Part shown: in pieces, positions 39,065-50,544 of the stretch
Numbering within the stretch: the stretch's first letter is position 1
How the letters are laid out: each line of letters starts with the position of its first letter
DNA from: Flectonema sp. DT1601
Lineage: Eukaryota > Euglenozoa > Diplonemea > Diplonemida > Diplonemidae
Direction: 5' to 3'
Assembly (NCBI GenBank): GCA_964019425.1
Contig: OZ025814.1
Span: 1 to 64,000, forward strand
Length of the DNA stretch: 64,000 nucleotides
Position numbers and translations under genes: made by a program
Notes under the pieces: model-generated
What the model was told of the DNA's origin: nothing
Seen by the model: the letters and a program-made list of their open reading frames with translations, nothing else
Databases searched by the model: none

Positions 39065-39706
39065 ATTACGAGTACCTAACAATTCATATAAATTAAATTT
39101 TATTAAAAAACAAACACCGGAATGTCAACACCTGGAAAAGATGTTCCCGACACAACAAAATTGCCGTCAACCCATTTTTCATTTCGCTCGAACGCGAAAG
39201 AATCAAAAATAAAAAAACAAGAAAACAGAAGCTTCCAAAGCCAAGAAAGCTAGGAAGAGAAGAAAAAGAGAGAGAGAGAGAGAGAGAGTAAAGCAAGAAA
39301 AAACTTGCATTTAAAGAAAATCAAACATTTGTCATTTAACATTTATGACAAGATTTTCTGAAAACTCGAAAAAGATCACACGTGAAATAAAATAAACAAA
39401 AGGGAAACACTGTTGTTTTTTTATTTTTCTTTCTCCCCTCAATCTGATACCAAACATTTGGAGACGAAGTGAAAAGAGGGGAAAAAAGAAATAAACAATG
39501 GTGTAAAAGAACAGAACATTTGATATGTTGTTATGAGCAAAGAAAATGAAAGAGAAGCTGAAAAGATATCTCATATATATATATGCTATAGAGACAGCTC
39601 AGCTCAGGCTCACCTCAAGGCTCAGCTCTCCTCGGTTGTAGCTAATTGTTTTGTAATGAAAGCAAAGTAAATAAAGTAAAGTAAACTAAAGTAAAGTATT
39701 ATTGAC
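39065..39706. other. Left edge of the protease array
   Basis: From about 39118 the sequence matches the spacer of every protease unit (for example 42711 onward), so the array boundary lies at 39118, about 53 bp from the Nudix start codon. It contains a GA-dinucleotide run (about 39270-39288), an AT run near 39577, and a CTCAGCTCAGGCTCACCTC-type direct repeat at 39598-39636. No gene. Confidence 0.75.
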
Positions 39707-42076
39707 TTAGTTGGTGAAAGTGTAGGAAAAAGTTCCCTGAGCCAACCCACTGCAGTCAACAGTTCCACCGGTTGGAACGTAGACACCGGTGCTTGGGTCG
39801 GATCCGTTCTGGAAAGTACAGAATCCAGTCTTTCCAGCGGACCCTCCGTAACGCGAGTGTGGTGGGCACGGGTAGTCGAAGTGGCTGGCGCTCGACAAGT
39901 CCCAGGTGTACCCGAAGTATCCTCCCTTCGAGAAGTAGTCACAGTACTCGTGGAGCTGAGAGGAAACCGGTGGAAGCTTGATTCCCTTCGTGTTGTTGGT
40001 CCAGGTGCAGGTGTGCTTCTCTCCAACGACAGTGGTGGTGGTCTCTGGAGGGCAAGCAGACGATGGTGGTGGTCTTGGTGGCGGGGTGACTCCTCCCTGG
40101 ACAAGTGCCTGAACCGGGGCAGAAGTAATACCGCACTGGTCACTTCCTCTCTCCAGTCTGATGTAACCGTTCTCTCCCCAGTTTGCGTTCCAAGAGTTCT
40201 TAATCAACCAGTACTTCTGTCCGTTGTCGATACCGTACCCGACGATGAGAACAGCGTGGTCGGCTTGCTTGTTGCAGCAGTTGCTTACAATTCCTCCCTT
40301 GTATGGCCACCAGATCTGGGTCATCGCGTCCAGGGCAATCGACACAGGTCCGTACTTCGCAACAGTCGCTGCCATCGCTTCTTCGGTTCTGTTCACGTTG
40401 TAGTACCCGGTCACCTTCACCTCAGCTGGGCTCCCGGCGTGGCAACCAGGAACATTCCCGGTCCCCGAAACGTATGGGTACGACGCTTCGGTGTCCGCTC
40501 CGTTGTCGGCAGTCCACTGGATCGCCTGGTACGGCCATCCTCCACCGCATCCATGCGATCCGGTGTCGCAGCTCACAAGCTTCTGCTCCGACAGGCTCTG
40601 CAACTCGTTTCCGGCGATCGCCCACGCAGACTCAGTTACTCCGGTGGTTGAGAAAGACCAGCATGATCCACACTGTCCCTGATCCTTAACCGGGGTCACA
40701 ACTCCCTTGGTTCTCCAGTCAACCGACGTCGGCATGTTGCGGATGTCTTCCTCGGTGATCCTTCTCTCCGCAGGGGCGTCTGGAAGATCTCCGGTGGTTG
40801 GGTGAGCGCAGTCTCTCAGGTGGGTTTCGAACTCACCCTTTGACCAGTCAGCGAGGTTGTTTGGAAGTCCACTTCCCCCCTGCGAGTAGAACAGGTTCAA
40901 GTGTCTGCGGAAGTTGTTGAAACGAGTCTGCTCTTCGGCCTTCGAGGCGTAGGTCTTCTTGTGCTGAACCATCCACTTCGCGAACAGTTCACGGTGCTCA
41001 GCCAAGCTCTTCGACTTGTCAACTGGCTCCTCGAGAGGTGCCGCACGCACTGGAAGAACGAGCTTGGCTGCGCTGCTCTTCGCCGACTCCAGAGAAGTAG
41101 CCCACAACGACTCCTCCAACTGCTTCGCCACCGTCACCGAGAACGAAGCCGCTCCCCACTGCATTGCGCAGGTGAACTCCTGTCCGGCAGCAAGAATGAA
41201 GTAACATCCACCCCTGTTTCCCCTGTCGTTGCGGTTCGATCCCCACGAGCACACGTTCGCTCCTCCGTAGTAGCAGTGGAACGCGTTGTAGTCTTCGTTG
41301 GTGCTCGACGACACGATCGAGATCACCAAGTCGTTTTGTCTGTCGTTGGTGTACGCGCAGTCGCACATGTCGGGCTTCGGGTAGGTCACGTTTGGGCACT
41401 TCATCGGAACATTCTGCGACTCCAACTGCAAAACATTCTTTTTGAATGAGAATGCCGACGACGATCCGTCGAATGAACCGCTCACCGAAGAGCACTGCAG
41501 GTCACCTCCCGCGGGAAGGATGAAGTTGCAGGAGTACCCTCCCTGGGTTCCGTTCACAGCGTAGGCACAGACTTCCATGTTGTTGTACTTGCAGCTGAAC
41601 TCGTTCACACCGTTCCCGCGAGGTGCCATGCGCTGGGCCACCCAAAGGTCAGAACTGCCGGAGTTCTTGTAGCTGCAGTCTCCGTTGTTGCACTGAATCG
41701 TCTTCGTGTTGCTGTCCAACAGAGCCCCCTTCAGTGGCGAAACATGGCTTCCGATCACATGCACGGTTCCCTGCACATCGCAGCTCATCTCAGCGCCAGC
41801 CGGAAGGACGAAGAAGCAACTTCCAGAGCTTCCGGTGTCCGAACTTGGGTACGACCGGTAGCAAGTCACAGCGTTCCCAACAGTGCACGACAAAGTCGCA
41901 ACTCCAGACTGCTGTTCCGCCTGGAAGAAGAGCGTCACAGCTTCATCGACCTGTTTGTCGTTGGTGTACGAGCAGCTGTTTCCCGATACCGGGCAGTTGA
42001 TCGAGTTCCACATCTGCTGTCCTTCTGCCACCGCTGACAGCGCCATCAAGGCGAACAAAAGACCCGAAGATCTCAT
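39707..42076 (-). CDS. Secreted papain-family protease with six-Cys domains (copy 1)
   Basis: 789 residues from ATG at 42076, giving a signal peptide (MRSSGLLFALMALSAVAEG); ten codons further upstream are open but are not leader-like. Three six-cysteine domains follow (about 28-110, 129-205, 227-310), each with C-x-Y-x-N, C-x-F-x-L-x-AG and a closing Cys. An I29 inhibitor propeptide (about 361-421) comes next, then the C1A catalytic domain from about 449: oxyanion Gln466, Cys472 in QCGSCWSF, His607 in DHAVLIVGYG, Asn627 in KNSWNANWG, and the GCGGGWP disulfide loop. After a PPPRPPP linker a fourth six-cysteine domain (about 675-789) ends the protein. All catalytic residues are present, so it should be an active lysosomal or secreted cysteine protease made as a zymogen. 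Confidence 0.95.
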   Translation of the reverse strand: MRSSGLLFALMALSAVAEGQQMWNSINCPVSGNSCSYTNDKQVDEAVTLFFQAEQQSGVATLSCTVGNAVTCYRSYPSSDTGSSGSCFFVLPAGAEMSCDVQGTVHVIGSHVSPLKGALLDSNTKTIQCNNGDCSYKNSGSSDLWVAQRMAPRGNGVNEFSCKYNNMEVCAYAVNGTQGGYSCNFILPAGGDLQCSSVSGSFDGSSSAFSFKKNVLQLESQNVPMKCPNVTYPKPDMCDCAYTNDRQNDLVISIVSSSTNEDYNAFHCYYGGANVCSWGSNRNDRGNRGGCYFILAAGQEFTCAMQWGAASFSVTVAKQLEESLWATSLESAKSSAAKLVLPVRAAPLEEPVDKSKSLAEHRELFAKWMVQHKKTYASKAEEQTRFNNFRRHLNLFYSQGGSGLPNNLADWSKGEFETHLRDCAHPTTGDLPDAPAERRITEEDIRNMPTSVDWRTKGVVTPVKDQGQCGSCWSFSTTGVTESAWAIAGNELQSLSEQKLVSCDTGSHGCGGGWPYQAIQWTADNGADTEASYPYVSGTGNVPGCHAGSPAEVKVTGYYNVNRTEEAMAATVAKYGPVSIALDAMTQIWWPYKGGIVSNCCNKQADHAVLIVGYGIDNGQKYWLIKNSWNANWGENGYIRLERGSDQCGITSAPVQALVQGGVTPPPRPPPSSACPPETTTTVVGEKHTCTWTNNTKGIKLPPVSSQLHEYCDYFSKGGYFGYTWDLSSASHFDYPCPPHSRYGGSAGKTGFCTFQNGSDPSTGVYVPTGGTVDCSGLAQGTFSYTFTN

Positions 42077-43291
42077 TATAATTATTATTATTTGTTTTTG
42101 ATACAAGAACCTGATCGTGAGAGAGATGATGATGATGATGATGATGAAATATGAACGTATCTTTTTTTTTTTTACGACACAATATATTGACGAAACTTAA
42201 CAAACAACAACGACAACAACAATGCAATTCCGCTTTCTTGTGTGCATTCATTCGTCGTCAATTCTCTCGCGGGTTTCCATTTTTTTTTTTTTTTTGTCCA
42301 ACACAAAACTGCCAACAAAAGGATTGTAAGAGAGAGAAGAGGAACCATTCACATCATCACATTGTTCGGCCACTAAATAATAATAATAATAAAACAATAA
42401 TACCGTCGGTGTGGTACACAGTGGCTGATAACGAAGCATATGGTTTGGTTTGGTTTGGTTAGTTCAGTGAGTGAGTTTAACTAACTAACTGAATAGGGGG
42501 GGGGTTTTTTTTTTTGGGTTTCTTGTTTGCTTTGCTTTGCTTTGCTTTGCTTTTTCTTTCTTTCTTTTTTTTTTTTTTACTTTTTTCCATCAACGTGGAA
42601 AAAGAAAAATAAAAATGCAAAAAAAAAGAAAAACAATAAACAGACAAACAAACAAACAAACAAACAAACAACAAGCAAGGGACTTTTACGTCTTTGCCTG
42701 GGCAAAAGGAATGTCAACACACCTGGAAAAGATGTTCCCGACACAACAAAATTGCCGTCAACCCATTTTTCATTTCGCTCGAACGCGAAAGAATCAAAAA
42801 TAAAAAAACAAGAAAACAGAAGCTTCCAAAGCCAAGAAAGCTAGGAAGAGAAGAAAAAGAGAGAGAGAGAGAGAGTAAAGCAAGAAAAAACTTGCATTTA
42901 AAGAAAATCAAACATTTGTCATTTAACATTTATGACAAGATTTTCTGAAAACTCGAAAAAGATCACACGTGAAATAAAATAAACAAAAGGGAAACACTGT
43001 TGTTTTTTTATTTTTCTTTCTCCCCTCAATCTGATACCAAACATTTGGAGACGAAGTGAAAAGAGGGGAAAAAAGAAATAAACAATGGTGTAAAAGAACA
43101 GAACATTTGATATGTTGTTATGAGCAAAGAAAATGAAAGAGAAGCTGAAAAGATATCTCATATATATATGCTATAGAGACAGCTCAGCTCAGGCTCACCT
43201 CAAGGCTCAGCTCTCCTCGGTTGTAGCTAATTGTTTTGTAATGAAAGCAAAGTAAATAAAGTAAAGTAAACTAAAGTAAAGTATTATTGAC
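42077..43291. other. Protease array spacer 1
   Basis: Non-coding. Reading from the gene start outward it holds the GAT/ATC repeat, a possible acceptor TCAG about 50 nt before the ATG on the coding strand, T runs, AAT repeats, a GGTTT run, a G-T run, four CTTTG units, AAAC repeats, a GA run and the CTCAGCTCAGG motif near the next gene's stop. Confidence 0.8.
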
Positions 43292-45661
43292 TTAGTTGGT
43301 GAAAGTGTAGGAAAAAGTTCCCTGAGCCAACCCACTGCAGTCAACAGTTCCACCGGTTGGAACGTAGACACCGGTGCTTGGGTCGGATCCGTTCTGGAAA
43401 GTACAGAATCCAGTCTTTCCAGCGGACCCTCCGTAACGCGAGTGTGGTGGGCACGGGTAGTCGAAGTGGCTGGCGCTCGACAAGTCCCAGGTGTACCCGA
43501 AGTATCCTCCCTTCGAGAAGTAGTCACAGTACTCGTGGAGCTGAGAGGAAACCGGTGGAAGCTTGATTCCCTTCGTGTTGTTGGTCCAGGTGCAGGTGTG
43601 CTTCTCTCCAACGACAGTGGTGGTGGTCTCTGGAGGGCAAGCAGACGATGGTGGTGGTCTTGGTGGCGGGGTGACTCCTCCCTGGACAAGTGCCTGAACC
43701 GGGGCAGAAGTAATACCGCACTGGTCACTTCCTCTCTCCAGTCTGATGTAACCGTTCTCTCCCCAGTTTGCGTTCCAAGAGTTCTTAATCAACCAGTACT
43801 TCTGTCCGTTGTCGATACCGTACCCGACGATGAGAACAGCGTGGTCGGCTTGCTTGTTGCAGCAGTTGCTTACAATTCCTCCCTTGTATGGCCACCAGAT
43901 CTGGGTCATCGCGTCCAGGGCAATCGACACAGGTCCGTACTTCGCAACAGTCGCTGCCATCGCTTCTTCGGTTCTGTTCACGTTGTAGTACCCGGTCACC
44001 TTCACCTCAGCTGGGCTCCCGGCGTGGCAACCAGGAACATTCCCGGTCCCCGAAACGTATGGGTACGACGCTTCGGTGTCCGCTCCGTTGTCGGCAGTCC
44101 ACTGGATCGCCTGGTACGGCCATCCTCCACCGCATCCATGCGATCCGGTGTCGCAGCTCACAAGCTTCTGCTCCGACAGGCTCTGCAACTCGTTTCCGGC
44201 GATCGCCCACGCAGACTCAGTTACTCCGGTGGTTGAGAAAGACCAGCATGATCCACACTGTCCCTGATCCTTAACCGGGGTCACAACTCCCTTGGTTCTC
44301 CAGTCAACCGACGTCGGCATGTTGCGGATGTCTTCCTCGGTGATCCTTCTCTCCGCAGGGGCGTCTGGAAGATCTCCGGTGGTTGGGTGAGCGCAGTCTC
44401 TCAGGTGGGTTTCGAACTCACCCTTTGACCAGTCAGCGAGGTTGTTTGGAAGTCCACTTCCCCCCTGCGAGTAGAACAGGTTCAAGTGTCTGCGGAAGTT
44501 GTTGAAACGAGTCTGCTCTTCGGCCTTCGAGGCGTAGGTCTTCTTGTGCTGAACCATCCACTTCGCGAACAGTTCACGGTGCTCAGCCAAGCTCTTCGAC
44601 TTGTCAACTGGCTCCTCGAGAGGTGCCGCACGCACTGGAAGAACGAGCTTGGCTGCGCTGCTCTTCGCCGACTCCAGAGAAGTAGCCCACAACGACTCCT
44701 CCAACTGCTTCGCCACCGTCACCGAGAACGAAGCCGCTCCCCACTGCATTGCGCAGGTGAACTCCTGTCCGGCAGCAAGAATGAAGTAACATCCACCCCT
44801 GTTTCCCCTGTCGTTGCGGTTCGATCCCCACGAGCACACGTTCGCTCCTCCGTAGTAGCAGTGGAACGCGTTGTAGTCTTCGTTGGTGCTCGACGACACG
44901 ATCGAGATCACCAAGTCGTTTTGTCTGTCGTTGGTGTACGCGCAGTCGCACATGTCGGGCTTCGGGTAGGTCACGTTTGGGCACTTCATCGGAACATTCT
45001 GCGACTCCAACTGCAAAACATTCTTTTTGAATGAGAATGCCGACGACGATCCGTCGAATGAACCGCTCACCGAAGAGCACTGCAGGTCACCTCCCGCGGG
45101 AAGGATGAAGTTGCAGGAGTACCCTCCCTGGGTTCCGTTCACAGCGTAGGCACAGACTTCCATGTTGTTGTACTTGCAGCTGAACTCGTTCACACCGTTC
45201 CCGCGAGGTGCCATGCGCTGGGCCACCCAAAGGTCAGAACTGCCGGAGTTCTTGTAGCTGCAGTCTCCGTTGTTGCACTGAATCGTCTTCGTGTTGCTGT
45301 CCAACAGAGCCCCCTTCAGTGGCGAAACATGGCTTCCGATCACATGCACGGTTCCCTGCACATCGCAGCTCATCTCAGCGCCAGCCGGAAGGACGAAGAA
45401 GCAACTTCCAGAGCTTCCGGTGTCCGAACTTGGGTACGACCGGTAGCAAGTCACAGCGTTCCCAACAGTGCACGACAAAGTCGCAACTCCAGACTGCTGT
45501 TCCGCCTGGAAGAAGAGCGTCACAGCTTCATCGACCTGTTTGTCGTTGGTGTACGAGCAGCTGTTTCCCGATACCGGGCAGTTGATCGAGTTCCACATCT
45601 GCTGTCCTTCTGCCACCGCTGACAGCGCCATCAAGGCGAACAAAAGACCCGAAGATCTCAT
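43292..45661 (-). CDS. Papain-family protease, array copy 2
   Basis: 789-residue protein identical to copy 1, with all catalytic residues (Gln466, Cys472, His607, Asn627), the three N-terminal and one C-terminal six-cysteine domains and the signal peptide preserved. Confidence 0.95.
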   Translation of the reverse strand: MRSSGLLFALMALSAVAEGQQMWNSINCPVSGNSCSYTNDKQVDEAVTLFFQAEQQSGVATLSCTVGNAVTCYRSYPSSDTGSSGSCFFVLPAGAEMSCDVQGTVHVIGSHVSPLKGALLDSNTKTIQCNNGDCSYKNSGSSDLWVAQRMAPRGNGVNEFSCKYNNMEVCAYAVNGTQGGYSCNFILPAGGDLQCSSVSGSFDGSSSAFSFKKNVLQLESQNVPMKCPNVTYPKPDMCDCAYTNDRQNDLVISIVSSSTNEDYNAFHCYYGGANVCSWGSNRNDRGNRGGCYFILAAGQEFTCAMQWGAASFSVTVAKQLEESLWATSLESAKSSAAKLVLPVRAAPLEEPVDKSKSLAEHRELFAKWMVQHKKTYASKAEEQTRFNNFRRHLNLFYSQGGSGLPNNLADWSKGEFETHLRDCAHPTTGDLPDAPAERRITEEDIRNMPTSVDWRTKGVVTPVKDQGQCGSCWSFSTTGVTESAWAIAGNELQSLSEQKLVSCDTGSHGCGGGWPYQAIQWTADNGADTEASYPYVSGTGNVPGCHAGSPAEVKVTGYYNVNRTEEAMAATVAKYGPVSIALDAMTQIWWPYKGGIVSNCCNKQADHAVLIVGYGIDNGQKYWLIKNSWNANWGENGYIRLERGSDQCGITSAPVQALVQGGVTPPPRPPPSSACPPETTTTVVGEKHTCTWTNNTKGIKLPPVSSQLHEYCDYFSKGGYFGYTWDLSSASHFDYPCPPHSRYGGSAGKTGFCTFQNGSDPSTGVYVPTGGTVDCSGLAQGTFSYTFTN

Positions 45662-46942
45662 TATAATTATTATTATTTGTTTTTGATACAAGAACCTGAT
45701 CGTGAGAGAGATGATGATGATGATGATGATGATGATGAAATATGAACGTATCTTTTTTTTTTTTACGACACAATATATTGACGAAACCTAACAAACAACA
45801 ACGACAACAACAATGCAATTCCGCTTTCTTGTGTGCATTCATTCGTCGTCAATTCTCTCGCGGGTTTCCATTTTTTTTTTTTTTTTTGTCCAACACAAAA
45901 CTGCCAACAAAAGGATTGTAAGAGAGAGAAGAGGAACCATTCACATCATCACATTGTTCGGCCACTAAATAATAATAATAATAAAACAATAATACCGTCG
46001 GTGTGGTACACAGTGGCTGATAACGAAGCATATGGTTTGGTTTGGTTTGGTTAGTTCAGTGAGTGAGTTTAACTAACTAACTGAATAGGGGGGGGTTTTT
46101 TTTTTTGGGTTTCTTGTTTGCTTTGCTTTGCTTTGCTTTGCTTTGCTTTGCTTTGCTTTGCTTTGCTTTGCTTTGCTTTGCTTTGCTTTGCTTTGCTTTG
46201 CTTTTTCTTTCTTTCTTTTTTTTTTTTTTACTTTTTTCCATCAACGTGGAAAAAGAAAAATAAAAATGCAAAAAAAAAGAAAAACAATAAACAGACAAAC
46301 AAACAAACAAACAAACAACAAGCAAGGGACTTTTACGTCTTTGCCTGGGCAAAAGGAATGTCAACACACCTGGAAAAGATGTTCCCGACACAACAAAATT
46401 GCCGTCAACCCATTTTTCATTTCGCTCGAACGCGAAAGAATCAAAAATAAAAAAACAAGAAAACAGAAGCTTCCAAAGCCAAGAAAGCTAGGAAGAGAAG
46501 AAAAAGAGAGAGAGAGAGAGAGAGTAAAGCAAGAAAAAACTTGCATTTAAAGAAAATCAAACATTTGTCATTTAACATTTATGACAAGATTTTCTGAAAA
46601 CTCGAAAAAGATCACACGTGAAATAAAATAAACAAAAGGGAAACACTGTTGTTTTTTTATTTTTCTTTCTCCCCTCAATCTGATACCAAACATTTGGAGA
46701 CGAAGTGAAAAGAGGGGAAAAAAGAAATAAACAATGGTGTAAAAGAACAGAACATTTGATATGTTGTTATGAGCAAAGAAAATGAAAGAGAAGCTGAAAA
46801 GATATCTCATATATATATATGCTATAGAGACAGCTCAGCTCAGGCTCACCTCAAGGCTCAGCTCTCCTCGGTTGTAGCTAATTGTTTTGTAATGAAAGCA
46901 AAGTAAATAAAGTAAAGTAAACTAAAGTAAAGTATTATTGAC
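45662..46942. other. Protease array spacer 2 with expanded CTTTG run
   Basis: Same layout as spacer 1 but with 16 CTTTG units at 46121-46200, the longest in the window, which accounts for the 3651-bp period. Confidence 0.85.
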
Positions 46943-49312
46943 TTAGTTGGTGAAAGTGTAGGAAAAAGTTCCCTGAGCCAACCCACTGCAGTCAACAGTT
47001 CCACCGGTTGGAACGTAGACACCGGTGCTTGGGTCGGATCCGTTCTGGAAAGTACAGAATCCAGTCTTTCCAGCGGACCCTCCGTAACGCGAGTGTGGTG
47101 GGCACGGGTAGTCGAAGTGGCTGGCGCTCGACAAGTCCCAGGTGTACCCGAAGTATCCTCCCTTCGAGAAGTAGTCACAGTACTCGTGGAGCTGAGAGGA
47201 AACCGGTGGAAGCTTGATTCCCTTCGTGTTGTTGGTCCAGGTGCAGGTGTGCTTCTCTCCAACGACAGTGGTGGTGGTCTCTGGAGGGCAAGCAGACGAT
47301 GGTGGTGGTCTTGGTGGCGGGGTGACTCCTCCCTGGACAAGTGCCTGAACCGGGGCAGAAGTAATACCGCACTGGTCACTTCCTCTCTCCAGTCTGATGT
47401 AACCGTTCTCTCCCCAGTTTGCGTTCCAAGAGTTCTTAATCAACCAGTACTTCTGTCCGTTGTCGATACCGTACCCGACGATGAGAACAGCGTGGTCGGC
47501 TTGCTTGTTGCAGCAGTTGCTTACAATTCCTCCCTTGTATGGCCACCAGATCTGGGTCATCGCGTCCAGGGCAATCGACACAGGTCCGTACTTCGCAACA
47601 GTCGCTGCCATCGCTTCTTCGGTTCTGTTCACGTTGTAGTACCCGGTCACCTTCACCTCAGCTGGGCTCCCGGCGTGGCAACCAGGAACATTCCCGGTCC
47701 CCGAAACGTATGGGTACGACGCTTCGGTGTCCGCTCCGTTGTCGGCAGTCCACTGGATCGCCTGGTACGGCCATCCTCCACCGCATCCATGCGATCCGGT
47801 GTCGCAGCTCACAAGCTTCTGCTCCGACAGGCTCTGCAACTCGTTTCCGGCGATCGCCCACGCAGACTCAGTTACTCCGGTGGTTGAGAAAGACCAGCAT
47901 GATCCACACTGTCCCTGATCCTTAACCGGGGTCACAACTCCCTTGGTTCTCCAGTCAACCGACGTCGGCATGTTGCGGATGTCTTCCTCGGTGATCCTTC
48001 TCTCCGCAGGGGCGTCTGGAAGATCTCCGGTGGTTGGGTGAGCGCAGTCTCTCAGGTGGGTTTCGAACTCACCCTTTGACCAGTCAGCGAGGTTGTTTGG
48101 AAGTCCACTTCCCCCCTGCGAGTAGAACAGGTTCAAGTGTCTGCGGAAGTTGTTGAAACGAGTCTGCTCTTCGGCCTTCGAGGCGTAGGTCTTCTTGTGC
48201 TGAACCATCCACTTCGCGAACAGTTCACGGTGCTCAGCCAAGCTCTTCGACTTGTCAACTGGCTCCTCGAGAGGTGCCGCACGCACTGGAAGAACGAGCT
48301 TGGCTGCGCTGCTCTTCGCCGACTCCAGAGAAGTAGCCCACAACGACTCCTCCAACTGCTTCGCCACCGTCACCGAGAACGAAGCCGCTCCCCACTGCAT
48401 TGCGCAGGTGAACTCCTGTCCGGCAGCAAGAATGAAGTAACATCCACCCCTGTTTCCCCTGTCGTTGCGGTTCGATCCCCACGAGCACACGTTCGCTCCT
48501 CCGTAGTAGCAGTGGAACGCGTTGTAGTCTTCGTTGGTGCTCGACGACACGATCGAGATCACCAAGTCGTTTTGTCTGTCGTTGGTGTACGCGCAGTCGC
48601 ACATGTCGGGCTTCGGGTAGGTCACGTTTGGGCACTTCATCGGAACATTCTGCGACTCCAACTGCAAAACATTCTTTTTGAATGAGAATGCCGACGACGA
48701 TCCGTCGAATGAACCGCTCACCGAAGAGCACTGCAGGTCACCTCCCGCGGGAAGGATGAAGTTGCAGGAGTACCCTCCCTGGGTTCCGTTCACAGCGTAG
48801 GCACAGACTTCCATGTTGTTGTACTTGCAGCTGAACTCGTTCACACCGTTCCCGCGAGGTGCCATGCGCTGGGCCACCCAAAGGTCAGAACTGCCGGAGT
48901 TCTTGTAGCTGCAGTCTCCGTTGTTGCACTGAATCGTCTTCGTGTTGCTGTCCAACAGAGCCCCCTTCAGTGGCGAAACATGGCTTCCGATCACATGCAC
49001 GGTTCCCTGCACATCGCAGCTCATCTCAGCGCCAGCCGGAAGGACGAAGAAGCAACTTCCAGAGCTTCCGGTGTCCGAACTTGGGTACGACCGGTAGCAA
49101 GTCACAGCGTTCCCAACAGTGCACGACAAAGTCGCAACTCCAGACTGCTGTTCCGCCTGGAAGAAGAGCGTCACAGCTTCATCGACCTGTTTGTCGTTGG
49201 TGTACGAGCAGCTGTTTCCCGATACCGGGCAGTTGATCGAGTTCCACATCTGCTGTCCTTCTGCCACCGCTGACAGCGCCATCAAGGCGAACAAAAGACC
49301 CGAAGATCTCAT
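46943..49312 (-). CDS. Papain-family protease, array copy 3
   Basis: Identical protein to copy 1; lies downstream of the spacer with three CTTTG units on its start side. No coding difference seen. Confidence 0.95.
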   Translation of the reverse strand: MRSSGLLFALMALSAVAEGQQMWNSINCPVSGNSCSYTNDKQVDEAVTLFFQAEQQSGVATLSCTVGNAVTCYRSYPSSDTGSSGSCFFVLPAGAEMSCDVQGTVHVIGSHVSPLKGALLDSNTKTIQCNNGDCSYKNSGSSDLWVAQRMAPRGNGVNEFSCKYNNMEVCAYAVNGTQGGYSCNFILPAGGDLQCSSVSGSFDGSSSAFSFKKNVLQLESQNVPMKCPNVTYPKPDMCDCAYTNDRQNDLVISIVSSSTNEDYNAFHCYYGGANVCSWGSNRNDRGNRGGCYFILAAGQEFTCAMQWGAASFSVTVAKQLEESLWATSLESAKSSAAKLVLPVRAAPLEEPVDKSKSLAEHRELFAKWMVQHKKTYASKAEEQTRFNNFRRHLNLFYSQGGSGLPNNLADWSKGEFETHLRDCAHPTTGDLPDAPAERRITEEDIRNMPTSVDWRTKGVVTPVKDQGQCGSCWSFSTTGVTESAWAIAGNELQSLSEQKLVSCDTGSHGCGGGWPYQAIQWTADNGADTEASYPYVSGTGNVPGCHAGSPAEVKVTGYYNVNRTEEAMAATVAKYGPVSIALDAMTQIWWPYKGGIVSNCCNKQADHAVLIVGYGIDNGQKYWLIKNSWNANWGENGYIRLERGSDQCGITSAPVQALVQGGVTPPPRPPPSSACPPETTTTVVGEKHTCTWTNNTKGIKLPPVSSQLHEYCDYFSKGGYFGYTWDLSSASHFDYPCPPHSRYGGSAGKTGFCTFQNGSDPSTGVYVPTGGTVDCSGLAQGTFSYTFTN

Positions 49313-49360
49313 TATAATTATTATTATTTGTTTTTGATACAAGAACCTGATCGTGAGAGA

Positions 49361-49396
<36 letters not shown>

Positions 49397-50544
49397 ATAT
49401 GAACGTATCTTTTTTTTTTTTACGACACAATATATTGACGAAACTTAACAAACAACAACGACAACAACAATGCAATTCCGCTTTCTTGTGTGCATTCATT
49501 CGTCGTCAATTCTCTCGCGGGTTTCCATTTTTTTTTTTTTTTTTGTCCAACACAAAACTGCCAACAAAAGGATTGTAAGAGAGAGAAGAGGAACCATTCA
49601 CATCATCACATTGTTCGGCCACTGAATAATAATAATAATAAAACAATAATACCGTCGGTGTGGTACACAGTGGCTGATAACGAAGCATATGGTTTGGTTT
49701 GGTTTGGTTAGTTCAGTGAGTGAGTTTAACTAACTAACTGAATAGGGGGGGGGTTTTTTTTTTTGGGTTTCTTGTTTGCTTTGCTTTGCTTTGCTTTTTC
49801 TTTCTTTCTTTTTTTTTTTTTTACTTTTTTCCATCAACGTGGAAAAAGAAAAATAAAAATGCAAAAAAAAAGAAAAACAATAAACAGACAAACAAACAAA
49901 CAAACAAACAAACAACAAGCAAGGGACTTTTACGTCTTTGCCTGGGCAAAAGGAATGTCAACACACCTGGAAAAGATGTTCCCGACACAACAAAATTGCC
50001 GTCAACCCATTTTTCATTTCGCTCGAACGCGAAAGAATCAAAAATAAAAAAACAAGAAAACAGAAGCTTCCAAAGCCAAGAAAGCTAGGAAGAGAAGAAA
50101 AAGAGAGAGAGAGAGAGAGAGAGTAAAGCAAGAAAAAACTTGCATTTAAAGAAAATCAAACATTTGTCATTTAACATTTATGACAAGATTTTCTGAAAAC
50201 TCGAAAAAGATCACACGTGAAATAAAATAAACAAAAGGGAAACACTGTTGTTTTTTTATTTTTCTTTCTCCCCTCAATCTGATACCAAACATTTGGAGAC
50301 GAAGTGAAAAGAGGGGAAAAAAGAAATAAACAATGGTGTAAAAGAACAGAACATTTGATATGTTGTTATGAGCAAAGAAAATGAAAGAGAAGCTGAAAAG
50401 ATATCTCATATATATATGCTATAGAGACAGCTCAGCTCAGGCTCACCTCAAGGCTCAGCTCTCCTCGGTTGTAGCTAATTGTTTTGTAATGAAAGCAAAG
50501 TAAATAAAGTAAAGTAAACTAAAGTAAAGTAAAGTATTATTGAC
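49313..50544. other. Protease array spacer 3
   Basis: Three CTTTG units; AAAC run one unit longer than in spacer 2. A TGAATAATAA variant (instead of TAAATAATAA) at 49623 is shared only with spacer 4, so these two derive from one duplication. Confidence 0.8.

Noticed and set aside
39772-41449. Plus-strand frames of 264, 182 and 128 codons opposite the protease, repeated in each unit
   Set aside because: They lie antisense to a well-supported coding sequence whose GC-rich codons leave the other frames open; composition is Arg/Ser-rich without domains.
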